Positions 41,677 through 50,256 of a stretch of 64,000 bases of DNA are shown one piece after another; position 1 is the stretch's first letter, and every line of letters begins with the position of its first letter. The notes beneath the pieces are model-generated. The model ran no database searches and had not been told where the DNA came from. It was given only the letters and a program-made list of their open reading frames with translations. The stretch covers positions 1 through 64,000 of the forward strand of contig NZ_FMZI01000014.1 in NCBI RefSeq assembly GCF_900101505.1. The letters run 5' to 3'. The stretch is from Antarctobacter albus. GTDB lineage: Bacteria > Pseudomonadota > Alphaproteobacteria > Rhodobacterales > Rhodobacteraceae. The translations under genes were made by a program, and so were the position numbers.

Positions 41677-42738
41677 TCAGACATGCGCGGGTTGGCCGCG
41701 TCCGCCAAGGATGACGTCCATGCTCATCCCGCCGACCCACATGCAGAACAGCGCCAGCCAGGCGGTGCCGGCAAAGATCGACCCGCCGGACACGCCGGCG
41801 CCGATGGCGCAGCCGCCGGCCAGCATCCCGCCAAACCCCATCAGCACGGCGCCGATCATCGCGTTGCGCATCGGTGTCGGGCCTTCGAATCCCTGGAACT
41901 TCAGCTCTTTGCTGACCAGGGCGGCCAGGAAGGATCCCAGAACCACCCCGGGCACCAGCCCGATGTCGAATTCCAGCACCGAATTGCGGTCGAGGAAGAA
42001 CATCAGCGTGTTGGCCGAAGGGCCGGTGAAGGTCAGGCTTTCGATCTGGACCGGCTCGAAGGCCACCTGGCTCAGCGCATGGGTCAGCCCATAGCCCACG
42101 GCGGCAGCGAACCCGACGCCGGAGGCAAACACCAGTCGCGAAAAGCCGATCCGGTTGCGGCGGCTGAGCTCCAGCGCCAGGAGCGCGATGGCAAGCCCGA
42201 TCACAAGCCCGGCCTCGCGCGGCAGGTGCAGCGCGGCCAGCAGGTCCATGTTGCGGCCGCCGGAGGTGATCCACATCGCGGCCAGCCGGTCGCGCAGGGG
42301 GGCCAGCCAGCCGGTCAGCGACATCTGCGCCACCACGGCAAAGATCAGCCCGGACACGACCGAACGCAGGTTGCCCGTCGCCGCCAGCACCAGCAGGCGC
42401 CCGGAACAGCCTCGCGCCAAGACCATGCCCGCGCCGAACAGCAGCCCGCCGATGATCGCGCCGGACCAGCTGCCCGGAACCGCCATCATGCGCGCCTCTG
42501 ACGTTTCCAGCAGGCCGAGGATCTGCGCCCCCTGTACCCAGACCACGGCGGTGGAAAAGGTCAGCAGCCAGACGGCGACCTTGTCTTTCATCATGCCACG
42601 GGCAAACTCGACCGTGGCCGCCCGCAGGCAGAACCGGGACCGCTGGGCCGCGACGCCGAAGATCACACCGGTGATCAGTCCAAAGAGCGCCGCCGTCGGG
42701 TTCTCTCCGATCCGGTCGATCAGGGGGACGATATCCAT
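41677..42738 (-). CDS. YeeE/YedE family sulfur-type transporter
   Basis: A 353-residue membrane protein with about nine or more helices of the YeeE/YedE (TsuA-like) family; characterised members import thiosulfate. Conserved Cys motifs are present: SRFCLRAATVEFARG (about residue 37), ARGCSGRLLVLAATGN (about 107) and AGGCAIGAGVSGGS near the C-terminus. These relay cysteines are thought to pass the sulfur anion. ATG 42738 has SD GGAGG; a longer frame to 42777 is possible. It is divergent from the cupin gene, so sulfur metabolism is a shared theme if that cupin is a DMSP lyase. Confidence 0.88.
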   Translation of the reverse strand: MDIVPLIDRIGENPTAALFGLITGVIFGVAAQRSRFCLRAATVEFARGMMKDKVAVWLLTFSTAVVWVQGAQILGLLETSEARMMAVPGSWSGAIIGGLLFGAGMVLARGCSGRLLVLAATGNLRSVVSGLIFAVVAQMSLTGWLAPLRDRLAAMWITSGGRNMDLLAALHLPREAGLVIGLAIALLALELSRRNRIGFSRLVFASGVGFAAAVGYGLTHALSQVAFEPVQIESLTFTGPSANTLMFFLDRNSVLEFDIGLVPGVVLGSFLAALVSKELKFQGFEGPTPMRNAMIGAVLMGFGGMLAGGCAIGAGVSGGSIFAGTAWLALFCMWVGGMSMDVILGGRGQPAHV

Positions 42739-42985
42739 GCCAGTGCCTCCGCGCGCGTGATGCGCCGTGTGATGCACCGGAACGGGCCGGAGTTGCCTTG
42801 ATACAGATCATGAAAGTGGAATGTCGCGCGGCGATGGTGGCGGCCGTGCGGGTTGTCCACAGGCGACAGCCCTGTCGCAAACTGGCCTCCCCGTCGCGAC
42901 AGAACGCGGTCGCAGCGGGGACAGCGGCCCCGGGTGCGATTCGGGCATGGTTGATGGCACACCCGTGCGCAAGAGGAGAGGCGTC

Positions 42986-43423
42986 ATGGACTTCGACATG
43001 GATTTCGCCAACGAGATGATGATGGCCGTGGCGAGGCTGCCGGTTGTCGCCAACGCGGACCACGCCCCGCTGGAAGGCGGAGAGGATCCGGCCTTTGGCA
43101 CCGTGCGCTGGCGGACCCTGTTTTCCGCCGACAAGACCTCGACCTCGGGCATGGTGATGGGCGTGGCGGAATTCGGTCCCGCCGGCACCCTGCTGCCGCA
43201 TCGTCACAGCCCCGCCGAGATCTATTTCGGTCTCGAAGGATCGGGCATCGTGACCATCGACGGGGTGCAACATGAATTGACGCCGGGCACCGCGCTTTAT
43301 ATCCCCGAGGACGCCGAGCATGACACCGTTGCCGGGGCTGCGGGGCTGCGGTTCCTCTACGTCTTTGCAAAGGACCGTTTCGCAGAGGTGGAATACCGGT
43401 TCTCGGCGGCGCAGGCGGTCTGA
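42986..43423 (+). CDS. Single-domain cupin, DddK-like (possible DMSP lyase)
   Basis: A 145-residue cupin with complete metal ligands. The first motif PHRHSPAEIYFGLEGSG provides two His and a Glu, and the second, LYIPEDAEH, the third His. The HxHSPAEIY string, the VRW...L..AD start of the domain and the C-terminal F..DRF.EVEY closely resemble what I recall of the marine DMSP lyase DddK, including the candidate catalytic Tyr after PAEI. Many related cupins have no known activity, so a lyase is a hypothesis. ATG 42986 has [10 protein letters not shown]. Neighbours are the divergent YeeE-type sulfur transporter and a downstream MFS transporter. Confidence 0.78.
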   Translation: MDFDMDFANEMMMAVARLPVVANADHAPLEGGEDPAFGTVRWRTLFSADKTSTSGMVMGVAEFGPAGTLLPHRHSPAEIYFGLEGSGIVTIDGVQHELTPGTALYIPEDAEHDTVAGAAGLRFLYVFAKDRFAEVEYRFSAAQAV

Positions 43424-43535
43424 ACCTCACGGGCTGGCCGCCGTCCGGGCCGGTGCCCGGGGCGGCGGTCGCAATGTGCGCCAACGCACCAAACCGGGAC
43501 TCGCCAAGCCCAGTGTGGCGGCTTAAAGCAAAACC

Positions 43536-44765
43536 ATGACCCCGGTTCCCCTTTCAGAAGCGCGCCACCTTCCGGTCTGGCGGCGTCCGATTGCCCTCTT
43601 GGCGCTCATGGCGATTGCCATGCCGCTCAGCTTTGCCACATGGTCGGCTTTGCTCAACAATTTCGTCATCGAGGTGGCCAGTTTCGAGGGCAAGCACATC
43701 GGTTGGCTGCATTCCGTGCGCGAGATCCCCGGGTTTCTGGCAATCGGTGTGATCCTGGTCCTGCTGCTGGTGCGCGAACAGGTGCTGGCGCTGGTGTCGC
43801 TGGCGCTGCTAGGGGTGGCAACGGCGATCACCGCAATGTTTCCCAGCCTCGGCGGATTGCTTTTCGTGACGCTGCTCAGCTCGATCGGGTTCCACTACTA
43901 CGAAACGGTGAACCAGAGCTTGCAGCTCCAGTGGCTGCCCAAGGACCGTGCGCCGCAGATCCTGGGCTGGCTGGTGGCCGTGGGATCGGCCGCGACCTTT
44001 GTCGCCTACGCCTGTATCGTCGTGACCTGGCGGACCTACGATCTGCCCTACGGCCTTGTCTATGCCGTTGCCGGGGTGCTGACGCTGGGCATCACAGCCT
44101 GGTGTGCCCTTGCCTTTCCGCAGTTCGAAAGCCCCAATCCGCAGGTCAAGAAATTCGTCCTGCGCCGCCGCTACTGGCTGTACTACGCGCTGCAGTTCAT
44201 GTCGGGTGCGCGGCGCCAGATCTTCGTTGTCTTCGCCGCCTTCATGATGGTCGAAAGGTTCGGCTATGACGTGCACGAGATCACCTCGCTCTACCTCGTC
44301 ACCCTGGTTCTGAGCATGGTGGCGACACCCATCTTTGGCCAGGTGGTCGCGCGGTTCGGCGAACGCAATGCGCTTACCTTCGAATACATCGGGCTGACGT
44401 TTGTGTTCCTGGCCTACGGCGGGCTGTTCTGGTTCGGCTGGGGCGTGGTGCTGGCGGCGACGCTGTATGTGCTGGACCATATCTTTTTCGGTTTCGCCTT
44501 CGCGCTGAAGACCTATTTCCAGAAGATCGCCGACCCGGGTGACATGGCACCCACCGCCGCGGTGGCCTTTACCATCAACCATATCGCGGCGGTCTTTCTG
44601 CCGGCGGCACTGGGCTATCTCTGGGATTCCTCGCCGGGGTCCGTCTTTGGCCTGGCGGCGGGCATGGCGCTGACCAGCCTTGCGCTGGCACTGATGATCC
44701 CGCGTCACCCGGAACCGGGCAATGAAACCGTCTTTTCCGGGGTCGTTGCGGCCCCGGCGGAATAG
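43536..44765 (+). CDS. MFS transporter
   Basis: A 409-residue major facilitator superfamily membrane protein with about 12 predicted helices. A cytosolic loop (FPQFESPNPQVKKFVLRRRYW) separates the two halves at about residue 200. GQVVARFGERNALTFEYIG is the inter-helix loop motif of the second half. The substrate cannot be assigned. It follows the cupin gene by 112 bases and precedes the MATE gene by two, so MFS and MATE are co-transcribed. No clear SD was seen before the ATG. Confidence 0.86.
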   Translation: MTPVPLSEARHLPVWRRPIALLALMAIAMPLSFATWSALLNNFVIEVASFEGKHIGWLHSVREIPGFLAIGVILVLLLVREQVLALVSLALLGVATAITAMFPSLGGLLFVTLLSSIGFHYYETVNQSLQLQWLPKDRAPQILGWLVAVGSAATFVAYACIVVTWRTYDLPYGLVYAVAGVLTLGITAWCALAFPQFESPNPQVKKFVLRRRYWLYYALQFMSGARRQIFVVFAAFMMVERFGYDVHEITSLYLVTLVLSMVATPIFGQVVARFGERNALTFEYIGLTFVFLAYGGLFWFGWGVVLAATLYVLDHIFFGFAFALKTYFQKIADPGDMAPTAAVAFTINHIAAVFLPAALGYLWDSSPGSVFGLAAGMALTSLALALMIPRHPEPGNETVFSGVVAAPAE

Positions 44766-44767
44766 GC

Positions 44768-46177
44768 GTGGCCGACGAGGCGAGCGGCGCCGGGGGGCGT
44801 TTCCTCACCGGGCCGACCCTGGGGCATGTCGTCCGGATGACGCTCAGCGGCGCGGCGGGCATCACCTTTGTCTTTGTCGTCGATGCGGCCAACCTGTTCT
44901 GGCTGTCGCAACTGGGTGAGCCGATCCTGATGGCGGCTATCGGTTATGCCTTTGCCGTCCAGTTCTTCACCGTTTCCATCGGCGTCGGCCTGATGATCGC
45001 CACCACGGCGCTTGTCTCGCGCAGCATCGGGCGCGGCGAACGGGCGATTGCGCGGGAGCAGGGGGCGGCGGGCATGCTGCTGTGTTTCCTGGTACAGGCG
45101 GCGACGGCAGGGCTGGTGGTGCTGTTCCGGCATGACCTGCTGGCCAGCGCGGGGGCCGAAGGCGAGGCATTGGACCTGGCCGCGCGCTATGTCGCGCTGT
45201 CGATGCCTTCGCTGGCGGTGATGGCCGTGGGTCTCTGCGGTAGCGCGGTCTTGCGCGCCGACGGGCTGGCGCGGCAGGCGATGATGGTGACGATGGGCGG
45301 CGGGCTGATCATGCTGGGGCTGGACCCGCTGCTGATCTATGTGTGGGGTTGGGGACTGGACGGCGCGGCGCTGAGCGTCTGGATCTTTCGCGGCATCATG
45401 GCGGGGCTGGCGATCTGGTTCGCTGCCCACCGGCATGGACTGCTGGCCATGCCACGGCCCGCCTTGCTGTTGCGCCACGGCCCGGGCCTGTTGCGCGTGG
45501 CGCTGCCGGCGATCATCACGCAAATGGCCACGCCTTTCGGAAACTTCCTGCTGACCGGGTTCATCGCGGTGCATGGCGATACCGCCGTGGCGGCCTGGGC
45601 AGTGATCAACCGGCTGACGGTTGTGGCCTTCGGCGGGCTGTTCTCGCTGGCCGGGGCGATCGGGGGCATCTTTGGCCAGAATTTCGGCGCGCGTCAGTTC
45701 GACCGCCTTCGCCAGACCTACCGCGATGCGGTTCTGTTTTGCGTTGTATACGCGGCGGGTGTCTGGCTGATCCTGATGGCATTGACCGGTCCCATTGCGC
45801 GGGGTTTTGGGCTGGATGGAGAGGGCGCAGAGGTCTTGCGGGCCTTCACGCAGTTCGGGGCGCTGTCCTTCACGCTGGGCGGGCTTTTGTTCGTCTCGAA
45901 CGCGGCGTTCAACACGCTGGGCCGACCGCTCTGGGCCTCAGTGCAAAGCTGGCTGCGCGAGGCGGTTCTGATGTGGCCCGTGGCGCTCTGGCTGTCGGGG
46001 GTCTACGCGGCCCAGGGCGTGATCTATGCGCAGGCGCTTGTGGGGGCCGTCATGGGCGTTGTGGCGGGTGTCCTGGGCTGGCGCTATGTCCGCGGGATCG
46101 GTGAGGGGGCCTTGCCCAGGGTCAACCTGCGCGAACGGCGCGCCCTGCGCGACCCGAACCGCTGGCGCCGGCGCTAA
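44768..46177 (+). CDS. MATE-family efflux transporter
   Basis: A 469-residue multidrug and toxin extrusion transporter with 12 helices in two related halves, usually Na+ or H+ coupled. The N-half has ANLFWLSQLGEPILMAAIGYAFAVQFF and the C-half GFIAVHGDTAVAAWAVINRLTVVAFGGLFSLAGAIGGIFGQN, both typical. The GTG start lies two bases after the MFS stop; the SD is weak, suggesting translational coupling. Its stop overlaps the 3-prime end of the convergent 31-residue peptide gene. Confidence 0.92.
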   Translation: MADEASGAGGRFLTGPTLGHVVRMTLSGAAGITFVFVVDAANLFWLSQLGEPILMAAIGYAFAVQFFTVSIGVGLMIATTALVSRSIGRGERAIAREQGAAGMLLCFLVQAATAGLVVLFRHDLLASAGAEGEALDLAARYVALSMPSLAVMAVGLCGSAVLRADGLARQAMMVTMGGGLIMLGLDPLLIYVWGWGLDGAALSVWIFRGIMAGLAIWFAAHRHGLLAMPRPALLLRHGPGLLRVALPAIITQMATPFGNFLLTGFIAVHGDTAVAAWAVINRLTVVAFGGLFSLAGAIGGIFGQNFGARQFDRLRQTYRDAVLFCVVYAAGVWLILMALTGPIARGFGLDGEGAEVLRAFTQFGALSFTLGGLLFVSNAAFNTLGRPLWASVQSWLREAVLMWPVALWLSGVYAAQGVIYAQALVGAVMGVVAGVLGWRYVRGIGEGALPRVNLRERRALRDPNRWRRR

Positions 46178-46269
46178 AGCAAACCGCGCAGGGCAAAGGC
46201 CAGGACGGCCAGCACGATCACGAGGGTCAGGACCCAGAAGGCGCGTGCGATGCGTCCACGGCTAGTCAT
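46174..46269 (-). CDS. 31-residue single-pass membrane peptide overlapping the ferric-reductase-like gene
   Basis: The ORF starts MTSRGRIARAFWVLTLVIVL, followed by AVLAFALRGLL: a basic start and one transmembrane helix. Its ATG overlaps the upstream reductase stop by eight bases (ATGACTAG), and GGAG stands five bases before it, so it would be translated by coupling. A longer frame to 46368 runs through reductase coding sequence and is not supported. The peptide might be an accessory subunit of the reductase. Confidence 0.6.
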   Translation of the reverse strand: MTSRGRIARAFWVLTLVIVLAVLAFALRGLL

Positions 46270-47581
46270 AACTGAACTGCTCCAGCAGGATGTTGCGGGC
46301 AGACACGCCAAGACCCAAGAGCGCGTCCTCGACGGCGTGCAGCATGGGGGGCGGGCCACAAAGGACAAACACCCAGCTTTTCAGGGCCTCCGCGTCGAGG
46401 TGCCGGTTCAGCACCTCGGACGTGACGAAGCCGGTCTCTCCCTGCCAGCCTTCGGGCGGGTCGGACAGGACATGGACCACGCGAAGCGGTCCGGTTTGGG
46501 CACGCCGGTGCAGTTCCTCGCGGCAGGCGATCTGCTCTTCGGCCCGGTTGGCATAGAACAGAACGCGCGGGCGCGGGTCATCGTCGGCATCCAGCTGGCG
46601 CAGATGAGACAGCAGCGGGGCGATGCCCACGCCGCCGGCAATCAGCGCAACGCCGCCGGCCTTGCGATGCCGTTTCAAGGTCAGTGAGCCAAAGGGGGCA
46701 TCGACCCAGGCGCGGGTGCCGGGGGTCACGCGGCCAAGCCGGTTGGTGAAATCACCCAGCTCCTTGATGACGAAGCGCAGCCTGCCGCCTTCGGCCGGGG
46801 CAGAGGCGATGGAAAACGGGTTCTCGTTCAGTGAGACGGCGGGCTTGCCGATGCTGATCCAGGCGAAATGTCCGGGCAGGTAGTGCAGGCCCTTGTGGCC
46901 CTCGGGGTCGAGGCAAAGCTCCCAGGTCCTGTCTGCCAGACGGGTCACGCTGCCGACGCGCCAGGGGCGCCGCGCCTTCATCAGGGGTTTGACCGCGTAG
47001 ACCCAGGCCAGTGAGAGAACGGCAATGGCAAACAGGGCCCACCAGAACCCCCAAAGCGCCGGATCGCCGCTATACCGTCCGGCGCGGGTGGCGTGCAGAA
47101 CACCCAGTCCCGCCATGACCAGCGCCATGATCCCGTGCAACGCGCGCCAGATCTCGTGCCGATACAGCCCGTCTCGGCCCAGTGCCATGACCATAACGGC
47201 GCCCAGCAACAGCCAGGCGACGATCCCGGGCCAGAGGCCGGACCAGTCGAAATTCAGGGCCGTCGATCCGGGGGCCGTCAGGCCGGGGCGCAGGCTTTGT
47301 GGGCCGGAATAGAGAAACGGGTGCAGCAGGATCAGCATTGAGGCGGCGCGGGCCAGCAATTGGTGTAGCCGCATCGTTACATCCATGCCGATCCGCCCCG
47401 AGATCACGCGAAACCGCCCGGATAGGGCAAATTCCACCAGCAGGATCGCCAGCCCGGCCAGGGCCACGCCGGAGGCCAGTTCGTCACGCAAGGGGCGCGG
47501 GGGGTGTCCCTGGAGCGCGGCAAGCGCCAGCGGTGCGCAGGTCAGGGCAAGGTAGAACAGGACGAGGAATGCGGCGGGCAT
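46262..47581 (-). CDS. Ferric-reductase-like transmembrane flavoprotein with FAD/NAD(P)-binding domains
   Basis: A 439-residue electron-transfer membrane protein. About six N-terminal helices form a ferric reductase-like haem domain, with likely ligands in MRLHQLLARAASMLILLHPF and IWRALHGIMALVMAGLGVLHATRAG. A ferredoxin-NADP+ reductase-type FAD domain follows (GHFAWISIGKP, LNENPFSIASAP), then an NAD-binding domain (GGVALIAGGVGIAPLLSHLRQL, VFVLCGPPPML). It passes electrons from NAD(P)H across the membrane to an unknown acceptor such as ferric iron or a repair partner. Start 47581 is taken at ATG; a TTG at 47602 is possible. Confidence 0.88.
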   Translation of the reverse strand: MPAAFLVLFYLALTCAPLALAALQGHPPRPLRDELASGVALAGLAILLVEFALSGRFRVISGRIGMDVTMRLHQLLARAASMLILLHPFLYSGPQSLRPGLTAPGSTALNFDWSGLWPGIVAWLLLGAVMVMALGRDGLYRHEIWRALHGIMALVMAGLGVLHATRAGRYSGDPALWGFWWALFAIAVLSLAWVYAVKPLMKARRPWRVGSVTRLADRTWELCLDPEGHKGLHYLPGHFAWISIGKPAVSLNENPFSIASAPAEGGRLRFVIKELGDFTNRLGRVTPGTRAWVDAPFGSLTLKRHRKAGGVALIAGGVGIAPLLSHLRQLDADDDPRPRVLFYANRAEEQIACREELHRRAQTGPLRVVHVLSDPPEGWQGETGFVTSEVLNRHLDAEALKSWVFVLCGPPPMLHAVEDALLGLGVSARNILLEQFSYD

Positions 47582-47713
47582 GATGTCTTGGCCTAGGGTC
47601 AAATGCCTCTAGCACGGCTGCGTGACGGAATCACGTCAAACGCAGTGCGACTTGCGGCGGTCGGGCTTTCGTGCCACAGCGAATGCGCTTTTTTCCATCA
47701 ATGGATCACCCAC

Positions 47714-48589
47714 ATGCCCAAGACCTGGACCGCCTTCACCAAGCTTGCCGACAAGGACAAAGCCGAGGCCCTGGGCCTTGCACTCGAGGAACTCGATCCC
47801 GAGCCCACGGGTATCGGCGTCTTCGAGATCGAGGACGGTTCTGGCACCTGGGAGATCGGGGGATACTTCACCGAGGCGCCGAACGAGATCGAACTGGCAC
47901 TGCTGGCCGCCGCCTATGACGCCAAGAGCTTTGTCGTCTCCGAGGTGCCGGACACCGACTGGGTCGACAAGGTCCGGCGCGAACTGACACCGGTCGAGGC
48001 CGGGCGCTTTTTCGTCTACGGCAGCCATGATGCCGACAAGATCCCCGAAGGCTCGGAACCGCTGCTGATCGAGGCGGCGATGGCCTTTGGCACGGGCCAC
48101 CACGGCACCACTCAGGGCTGCCTCGAGGCGTTGGACCGGCTGGCCTCGGAGGGCTTTCAGGGCCGCAACGTGGCCGACATCGGCTGTGGCACGGCCGTTT
48201 TGGCGATGGGGGCGGCGCGAATCTGGCCCGATCCCGTGATCGCTTCGGACATCGACGAGGTCGCCGTCGAGGTGGCCGAGGCCAACGTGCGCGCCAATGA
48301 CCTTGGCGACAAGGTCATCTGTGTCGAGGCCGCCGGCTTTGACAACCCCGAACTGCACGCTCGCGCACCCTATGACCTGGTCTTTGCAAACATCCTGAAG
48401 CAACCGCTGATCGACCTGGCGCCCGACATGGAAAAACATCTTGCCCCAGGGGGTTATGCTATCCTTTCGGGTATTCTGACTTGGCAGGCCGATGAGGTGG
48501 TCGAGGTCTACACTGCCCACAGGATGCCGCAATTACGCCGCGATGTGATCGGCGAGTGGGTGACGCTGACGCTCCGGAGAAACCAGTAA
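47714..48589 (+). CDS. prmA: 50S ribosomal protein L11 methyltransferase
   Basis: A 291-residue SAM-dependent enzyme that trimethylates ribosomal protein L11. The catalytic domain has the family-specific AFGTGHHGTTQGCLEAL, SAM motif VADIGCGTAVLAMGAAR, acidic ASDIDEVAVEVAEANV, and FANILKQPLIDLAP (NxxxxxL region). The short N-terminal L11-recognition domain begins MPKTWTAFTKLADKDKAEAL. Start 47714 is taken there; further upstream the frame stays open but holds no family sequence. Confidence 0.94.
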   Translation: MPKTWTAFTKLADKDKAEALGLALEELDPEPTGIGVFEIEDGSGTWEIGGYFTEAPNEIELALLAAAYDAKSFVVSEVPDTDWVDKVRRELTPVEAGRFFVYGSHDADKIPEGSEPLLIEAAMAFGTGHHGTTQGCLEALDRLASEGFQGRNVADIGCGTAVLAMGAARIWPDPVIASDIDEVAVEVAEANVRANDLGDKVICVEAAGFDNPELHARAPYDLVFANILKQPLIDLAPDMEKHLAPGGYAILSGILTWQADEVVEVYTAHRMPQLRRDVIGEWVTLTLRRNQ

Positions 48590-48704
48590 ATAAAGGGTTA
48601 ACCGGGGCAATCGAGGCAAAATTAAATCCAATTGCCCCAATCTTGCCATAAAGTTTGGCTAAAAATTGCCTCATCCGGTGGGGGCCGGTTGAAATGAGGC
48701 TGTC

Positions 48705-49049
48705 ATGGACGACGCTCAGAGAAGTTTTCACAAGCGTGAACAAGCGCTGCGGCGCAAGCACATCCGGATGTCACAAGGGTATGTGACCCGGATGAACCGC
48801 AACGGCGTGATCGAACAGGTCCCCCAGAGCAGGATGAGCGGTTTCGGCCTGCACCTGGTCTTGCGTCTTGCGGTGGCGGTGATGCTGTTCAAGATGGTCG
48901 CCCTGGCATGGCTGGGAGACGGGATTTACACCGGACACGTCGAACGCCTGTCACAGGGCGTTTTCTACGAAAAGGCCGGGGCGTGGATCCTGCAGGTCGA
49001 TCCGGCAACCCGCATGCTGGCCGACTTCCTGACGCCGGTCATGGGGTGA
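48705..49049 (+). CDS. Small membrane-associated protein of unknown function
   Basis: A 114-residue protein. A basic N-terminal region (HKREQALRRKHIRMSQGYVTRMNRNG) is followed by one transmembrane helix (HLVLRLAVAVMLFKMVALAWLG), and then by a probable extracytoplasmic tail ending ADFLTPVMG. SD GAGG lies six bases before the ATG, and a terminator (49075-49108) follows. I do not recognise a named family, but the layout looks like a genuine conserved Rhodobacteraceae gene. Confidence 0.75.
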   Translation: MDDAQRSFHKREQALRRKHIRMSQGYVTRMNRNGVIEQVPQSRMSGFGLHLVLRLAVAVMLFKMVALAWLGDGIYTGHVERLSQGVFYEKAGAWILQVDPATRMLADFLTPVMG

Positions 49050-49074
49050 GGCTCCCCTCACATCACGAGACAAG

Positions 49075-49108
49075 AAAAAACCCGCGCTTCCGATGAAGCG
49101 CGGGTTTT
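49075..49108. terminator. Bidirectional intrinsic terminator
   Basis: AAAAAACCCGCGCTTC (49075-49090) pairs with GAAGCGCGGGTTTT (49095-49108) around a CGAT loop. The A-run on one side and T-run on the other allow termination of both the gene ending at 49049 and the DUF1127 gene ending at 49176. Confidence 0.92.
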
Positions 49109-49175
49109 GCCTTTGCCGTGAGTGGCGATGCGCAGCCGGTCGAGCATCCTGGTCGACCGGCTGCGCGAACTGTCC

Positions 49176-49451
49176 TCAGTAACGACGTGCAACGCTGTCG
49201 ATGTCGCCGCGGTGCAGGCCGATGTCTTCCAGCTCGCGGTCGGTCAGGGCCGACAGGCTGTTGCGGGTCATGCGTGCGTCGTTCCATGCGGCGACCGCAC
49301 CGAAGACAGCGGCGAAGATGCTGCCGATTCGGGCTGCGGTTTCCGATGCATGGTAGGGGCGGGTTGCGCCGAATGCGGAGGTGAAGATGTTACCGATCTG
49401 GGCGGCGGAGCCCGACGCGGCGAAGGGGCGGGAAGTGTCGAATGCGGCCAT
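49176..49451 (-). CDS. DUF1127 domain small protein
   Basis: A 91-residue protein. The C-terminal [26 protein letters not shown] is a clear DUF1127 (YjiS-like) motif, an Arg-rich element that in other alphaproteobacteria mediates RNA-related regulation. The N-terminal half has two similar Ala-rich segments ([22 protein letters not shown] and [22 protein letters not shown]), an internal repeat. SD AAGGAG is strong; much longer upstream frames are not supported. The promoter region holds a direct repeat (49532-49563). Confidence 0.88.
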   Translation of the reverse strand: MAAFDTSRPFAASGSAAQIGNIFTSAFGATRPYHASETAARIGSIFAAVFGAVAAWNDARMTRNSLSALTDRELEDIGLHRGDIDSVARRY

Positions 49452-49531
49452 CGCTGGTCTCCTTTTGGATGGGGGGTGTATTCGTTCTGAAACCGCACAT
49501 AGTTTGGGCAATCTGCTGCAACAAGGCGCAT

Positions 49532-49563
49532 TTTCTGCATGGGTCACATGCGATTTCTGCATG
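49532..49563. promoter_or_regulatory. Direct repeat in the DUF1127/ruvC divergent spacer
   Basis: TTTCTGCATG occurs at 49532-49541 and again at 49554-49563, 22 bases apart. An inverted pair CGATTTC (49551-49557) and GAAATCG (49567-49573) overlaps the second copy. The 316-base spacer (49452-49767) otherwise shows no gene. Two-turn spacing suggests tandem regulator sites. Confidence 0.45.
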
Positions 49564-49767
49564 ACGGAAATCGCGGTTAACCCTTCTGATAAACAAGCAA
49601 AAATCCGCTCTACCCAGCGTCGTTTTCCGGCGGTACCGTGCCGGAAACAAATGTCATGTGTCGGGGCTGGGACAATCGGTGTCGCAAACGGCCCTCGCCG
49701 CATTAACCTTGGCTTTTGTTCGCCTTTCGTGCTAGCCGTGTCTGAAAAACAACACGGGCGGGCATCC

Positions 49768-50256
49768 ATGCGGATATTGGGCATTGATCCGGGGCTTCGG
49801 ACCCTTGGATGGGGTGTGATCGAGGTCGAGGGCAGCCGACTCAGGCACGTCGCAAACGGGTTGTGCAAGCCCGGCGGCAAGGAGCTGGCCGAACGACTGC
49901 TCGCATTGCACGAATTGCTCACAGATGTGTTCAACCGGATGATGCCCGACGAGGCGGCCGTGGAACATACCTTCGTCAACCGCGACGGGGCGGGCACGCT
50001 GAAGCTGGGCCAGGCGCGGGCGATCGCCCTGCTGGTCCCGGCGCAGTTCGGATTGCCGATCGGGGAATACGCGCCGAACTCGGTCAAGAAGACGGTCGTT
50101 GGCGTCGGCCATGCCGAGAAACACCAGGTCGAGCACATGGTCAGCCTGCAACTGCCCGGCGCGAAGCCCGCCGGGCCGGACGCGGCGGACGCGCTGGCGG
50201 TGGCGATCTGCCACGCGCATCACATGGGCGCCCGGCGCATGAAGGTGCGGGCATGA
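49768..50256 (+). CDS. ruvC: Holliday junction endodeoxyribonuclease RuvC
   Basis: A 162-residue resolvase that cuts Holliday junctions symmetrically. Catalytic acids are visible: Asp7 in GIDPGLR, Glu in VEHTFVN (about 67) and the Asp pair in [14 protein letters not shown] (about 140). The start at 49768 is fixed by MRILGIDPG; the long upstream frame is not coding. Its stop overlaps the ruvA start by four bases, so ruvCAB is one operon. Confidence 0.97.
   Translation: MRILGIDPGLRTLGWGVIEVEGSRLRHVANGLCKPGGKELAERLLALHELLTDVFNRMMPDEAAVEHTFVNRDGAGTLKLGQARAIALLVPAQFGLPIGEYAPNSVKKTVVGVGHAEKHQVEHMVSLQLPGAKPAGPDAADALAVAICHAHHMGARRMKVRA

Noticed and set aside
43424-43535. GC-rich stem after the cupin gene as a terminator
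   Set aside because: Pairing is imperfect and no T-run follows; too weak to list as a feature.
49452-50138. N-terminal extension of the DUF1127 gene to 50138
   Set aside because: The extension overlaps ruvC antisense and a divergent promoter; the ATG at 49451 has a strong SD.
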